A stretch of DNA of 64,000 nucleotides from contig SCHM01000007.1 in NCBI GenBank assembly GCA_004123355.1, positions 1,054,001 to 1,118,000 of the forward strand. Direction: 5' to 3'. The DNA is from Amphirosellinia nigrospora (lineage: Eukaryota > Ascomycota > Sordariomycetes > Xylariales > Xylariaceae). This document shows, piece by piece, positions 61,405 through 64,000 of this stretch. Each line of letters starts with the position of its first letter. Position 1 is the stretch's first letter. The position numbers were made by a program, and so were the translations under genes. The notes below the pieces were generated by a model that made no database searches, was not told the DNA's origin, and saw only the letters and a list, made by a program, of their open reading frames with translations.

Positions 61405-64000
61405 TTAGTAAAGCTTACTAAAATAAAACATTTAAGATATATAAAATATTTTAATATTATAATAATTTAAATATAATATAATATTTTTTATATTTATCAT
61501 AAACTTTATTATAAAACTACTGAAAATATTATTTATTGGATTATTTTAGTAAATATTTAAATATAATATGTTTAATGTTTTAATAAGAATAATATATGAA
61601 TTTAGGAAAAAACCTTATTAATATTAAAAAATATTAAATATATAGCATAAAATAAACAATCGTATTAATATTAATATTATTATTATATAACTAAAAAATA
61701 TTATATCAGCTTATTTTAAATTAAATTTTTAAGTTTATATTAAAGTTATAGTAAATATTATAAATACAAATAAAATAATATTAAAAGTATTAATATGCTA
61801 TTATTTATAAACTAACGGCTAAAATAAATAACGTAATTAAAATATTAAAATCGCGATTTAATATTATACAGTAGTGAATTTAAACTTAATATAATTAAAT
61901 ATTATATTATATTATAATATAAATAAATAATATTAAGTTTATAGTTATTAAAGTATTACCGAATAAAATAATATTAAACTTTACGCTATAGAGCGCGCTA
62001 TTAATTTTAAAAGTATTTAATGATGTTATAAATTTTATTAGTAAAACGTAAAAATTATAATGGAATTCATAGCAACAAACGTTAAAATATAATATAAAGT
62101 TAAATATAAACTTCTATAATTTAACGTTAAAAATAAAATCTTTTTATAACTTTATAAGAAATATTATTTATTTAAAAAACTTATTCGTAAATAGTTTATA
62201 TAAAAAACCAACCCGTTTACTATATTAATAAAAATAAGCGAGCTAGGGTATAAACTAAACTTTTATATTAAAAAATATATAAAGTAATATTTAGAGTATA
62301 ATTATATTTAGTACTAAAAAAAGTCGACTTTTTTAAAAATAAAAACTAATGCTAAAATATATTTTTATCAAAAATAATAATAATAAATAAATATTGTATA
62401 AAATCGATAATATTTTCGTTAAAAAAATTAATTGTTTGAAGAAACGTTTATTATTAAAATACTTAATTAAATAAAGAAGTTTTAAAACTTAATATAATAA
62501 TATTTAAAAGTATTATTAATAAAAAACGTTACCGATTTAATATAAAAATATAATAAAAAATTTAATAAAGCTTAAAAAGCTTAAATTAAAACATTAATTG
62601 ATCAAAAATAAAGCTAAAAATAATAGTATAGCTATAAAAAAGTTAAAAATTAAAAAACTATAAATATAATACCGAAAATAACTATATAGATTCTATTAAA
62701 AACACTATCGGCGTAAAAAATAAACATATATTTGTATTTAATATAACTATCCTTTACTAAAAAATAATATTTATAACAGTACTATCGCTAAACTTTATTA
62801 AAATATTATTTTTATATTTTATAATACCGCGTACTTTTATATTTATATAATACTACGTAGTACTTTTATACTTGTATAGTATATATATAGTATATATATA
62901 ATAATACTATTATTATAAACAATATAATTATAATAATAATATTATTATTATGTTTAAATACTATAAGTATAAACAAATAACATATTTTATCAATAAGCGT
63001 TAAAAACAATTAAATATTATAATTATTATTTTATATATTAATAATAATTAAACATTATAATTATAACTTTTATTAACTAAAATTAATTATATAAATAAAC
63101 CCGCATTTTAACTATAATATAATTAATTTTTTATTAAAACAAAGAATTCTAGAACTAACTTTTAATTATAACAAAAAAATCCGTTTAACGTATATAAAAT
63201 ATAAACAACAGGTTAAAAAAACGAGCTAAAAAAAAAGCATATCATAACTATATAGCCGCTATTAAAAATTTCGCAAAAAATTCTAAAATAAAAAGCCAAA
63301 TTTATTGTTAAAACAAACTATTATTATATAAAATATAAACATTATTACTAAATATAATACTATAAAGCTACTAAAAGCTAGTATTTTTAAAATATTTAAT
63401 TTAATTAAGCAATAATATTTAAAAAATAGTTAGCAATTTAGCTTAAATCGCTCGCAGCTAATAGCTATTAAAATCTAAAATTTATTTAAAAGTTAAAAAA
63501 AAGTTAGAAAATATTATAACTTATCGTTGAAATATATTAATATATAAAAAATTAAATTTTTTATATATTTAGTAAATAATTTATAAATTTAACACTTGAC
63601 TAAATATAATAAAATACTTTTTAATTAAAACTAGTTTAATATAATTATAAAGTTCTAAAATATTAATTTTAATATTTAAAAATAATAACTATAAATAATA
63701 AATTAGTTAAAATTAGTTATAAAAATAAATTAACTACTAACTATAAGCGATTATAAATTTATCGAACCCTTTAATAATAGTACTAAAAAATGTTTTATTT
63801 TAAATTTTAACTAATTTATTGCTTAATAATAATAAAAATAATATTTTATTTACCTCGAATAATATTATATGTAAAGTTCGTAATAATAATACAATTGTTT
63901 TTAATAAATATAAAAATAATAAAGGTTTAACAAAATAATATATAAAAAAAAAAAAAAAGTTAAAGCTATAAACTAAATGATATTAAATTAAAAATATACT
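61405..64000. other. RIP-degraded AT-rich relic DNA
   Basis: 2.6 kb to the window edge, no gene, island or repeat I can support. Composition resembles 13650-22457. Confidence 0.7.

Noticed and set aside
3341-64000. Mitochondrial DNA as the source of the AT-rich block
   Set aside because: CA/TG depletion with CT/AG retained is a RIP mark, nuclear LTRs with target duplications are embedded throughout, and no mitochondrial gene or rRNA is present.
3341-64000. Regional centromere
   Set aside because: Composition and lack of genes would fit, but sequence alone cannot show CENP-A occupancy; no centromere-specific repeat is recognised.

Overview
This looks like a gene-poor, AT-rich compartment of a filamentous ascomycete nuclear genome. 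Almost all of it is old repeat DNA destroyed by a C-to-T process with the marks of repeat-induced point mutation (RIP). CA and TG are nearly absent while CT and AG persist: in 16201-16560 I hand-count 2 CA, 1 TG and about 19 CT. I see no intact host gene, tRNA, rRNA or CRISPR array. Most open frames in the AT-rich part are chance or low-complexity frames.

Layout. 1-2865 is the left-truncated, unmutated end of a Ty3/gypsy LTR retrotransposon on the minus strand (pol start, gag with a CCHC knuckle, one LTR), followed by 475 bases of unmutated DNA I cannot identify. From 3341 to the right edge the background is mutated relics in which short, GC-normal insertions stand out as islands. These are: solo LTRs of at least four families (4447, 9346, 26590, 31240 with another LTR nested inside it, 40746, 45208); two copies of a 1.6-kb Helitron2/Helentron-like element carrying a piece of a fungal dynamin-type GTPase gene (12077, 33777); long-palindrome foldback elements flanked by TA (27159, 30348, and one orphan arm at 22458); a 583-bp inverted-repeat element (38108); a 1.3-kb foldback (46188); a hAT-like non-autonomous element with an 8-bp target duplication (53009); and a 130-bp GC-rich element in five copies of graded decay (30151, 39541, 41785, 49197, 55951).

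The relics themselves are duplicated. 23140-24660 matches 27965-30140. 31860-32650 is an inverted match of 35395-36190 and a direct match of 48640-49190. 36880-38005 matches 44820-46115. 39260-40740 matches 49460-50780 and, inverted, 41040-41760.

History read from nesting: long repeats invaded and were mutated first; short elements then landed and mostly kept their sequence, which fits a length threshold for RIP; the gypsy element at the left edge is the youngest large insertion. The most unusual signal is that unrelated young elements carry perfect palindromes whose three-base spacer is always of the form GNA closed by a C-G pair (GCA, GAA or GGA), the sequence class known for exceptionally stable DNA mini-hairpins. 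Second is a foldback element whose two arms belong to different subfamilies.
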